A DNA stretch of 21,187 bases, taken from positions 1 through 21,187 of the forward strand of contig JBCNNW010000078.1 of NCBI GenBank assembly GCA_039594205.1. Direction: 5' to 3'. Positions 20,860 through 21,187 of this stretch are shown here, piece after piece (the first letter of the stretch is position 1; every line of letters starts with the position of its first letter). Position numbers and translations under genes: made by a program. This DNA is from Pseudescherichia sp039594205 (GTDB lineage: Bacteria > Pseudomonadota > Gammaproteobacteria > Enterobacterales > Enterobacteriaceae). The notes under the pieces were generated by a model. The model was not told where the DNA came from. It was given only the letters and a program-made list of their open reading frames with translations, and ran no database searches.

Positions 20860-21187
20860 ATGGCTGTTATTAATACTAACACCCTGTCGCTGACGACTCA
20901 GAACAACCTGACCAAGTCTCAGTCTTCCCTGGGCACCTCTATCGAGCGTCTGTCCTCCGGTCTGCGTATCAACAGCGCAAAAGACGATGCTGCTGGCCAG
21001 GCGATTGCTAACCGCTTCACCTCCAACATCAACGGTCTGACCGTAGCGGCACGTAACGCCAACGACGGTATCTCCCTGGCACAGACCGCTGAAGGCGCGC
21101 TGGGCGAAATCAACAACAACCTGCAGCGTATCCGTGACCTGACCGTTCAGGCGCAGAACAGCTCCAACTCCGCATCCGACGTTGACT
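20860..21187 (+). CDS. fliC: Flagellin FliC, N-terminal part (cut by window edge)
   Basis: The first 109 residues of flagellin, the filament subunit. The conserved D0/D1 region is typical: MAVINTNTLSLTTQNNL, then SIERLSSGLRINSAKDDAAG and NRFTSNINGL. The TLR5-contact segment is LQRIRDLTVQ at residues 88-97, including R90 and L94, as in other gamma-proteobacterial flagellins. The variable centre and C-terminal D0 helix are beyond the window. ATG at 20860-20862 has AAAGGAA upstream. It is expressed late from the sigma-28 promoter before it, exported with the help of FliS, and placed under the FliD cap. Confidence 0.96.
   Translation, partial: MAVINTNTLSLTTQNNLTKSQSSLGTSIERLSSGLRINSAKDDAAGQAIANRFTSNINGLTVAARNANDGISLAQTAEGALGEINNNLQRIRDLTVQAQNSSNSASDVD

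Noticed and set aside
1..21187. CRISPR array, insertion sequence, prophage or anti-phage system
   Set aside because: No regular repeats, no transposase or integrase and no defence domains; all major genes are assigned to known chromosomal families in a conserved order.

Overview
The window is chromosomal DNA from an enterobacterium (order Enterobacterales, family Enterobacteriaceae; the proteins look closest to the Enterobacter/Lelliottia/Leclercia group, but genus cannot be settled by eye). The gene content and order match the flagellar region III of E. coli and Salmonella: dgcQ - mpgP - dsrA - yodD - dsrB - rcsA - fliRQPONMLKJIHGF - fliE - (kbp) - yedF - yedE - yedD - amyA - fliTSD - fliC. 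No insertion sequence, prophage, tRNA, rRNA or CRISPR array was seen.

Left part (1-2830): the 3' end of a GGEEF diguanylate cyclase (dgcQ) overlaps the end of mpgP, a HAD phosphatase. Then come the small regulatory RNA DsrA on the + strand, the small stress genes yodD and dsrB facing away from each other with sigma-S-like -10 elements, and rcsA, the capsule co-activator, with a long upstream region that holds an RcsAB box.

Middle (2831-14074): a tight minus-strand run of 13 genes, fliF to fliR, encodes the MS ring, the C ring (FliG, FliM, FliN), the type III export gate (FliO, P, Q, R), the export ATPase complex (FliH, I, J), the hook-length ruler FliK and the stator-associated FliL. Most junctions overlap or are separated by a few bases, and fliJ and fliK start with GTG. 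fliE, the rod adaptor, faces away from fliF across a shared FlhD4C2 box. A second probable box lies just upstream of fliL, so the run is probably two operons, fliFGHIJK and fliLMNOPQR.

Right part (14075-21187): kbp (ygaU; BON plus LysM potassium-binding protein) sits between fliE and yedF, which is not its place in E. coli K-12. A pair of REP elements follows, then the yedE-yedF pair (putative selenium handling), the lipoprotein gene yedD, cytoplasmic alpha-amylase amyA, the late flagellar operon fliDST (filament cap and two chaperones), and the start of the flagellin gene fliC, cut by the window edge. fliC and fliD have clear sigma-28 promoters. A probable FlhD4C2 box in front of fliD nests an early promoter on the late one.

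No previously undescribed system is evident. The most useful observations are regulatory: four FlhD4C2-type promoters with a common box-to--10 distance of about 43 bp, the DsrA/yodD tail-to-tail arrangement with a shared hairpin, and the relocated kbp gene.
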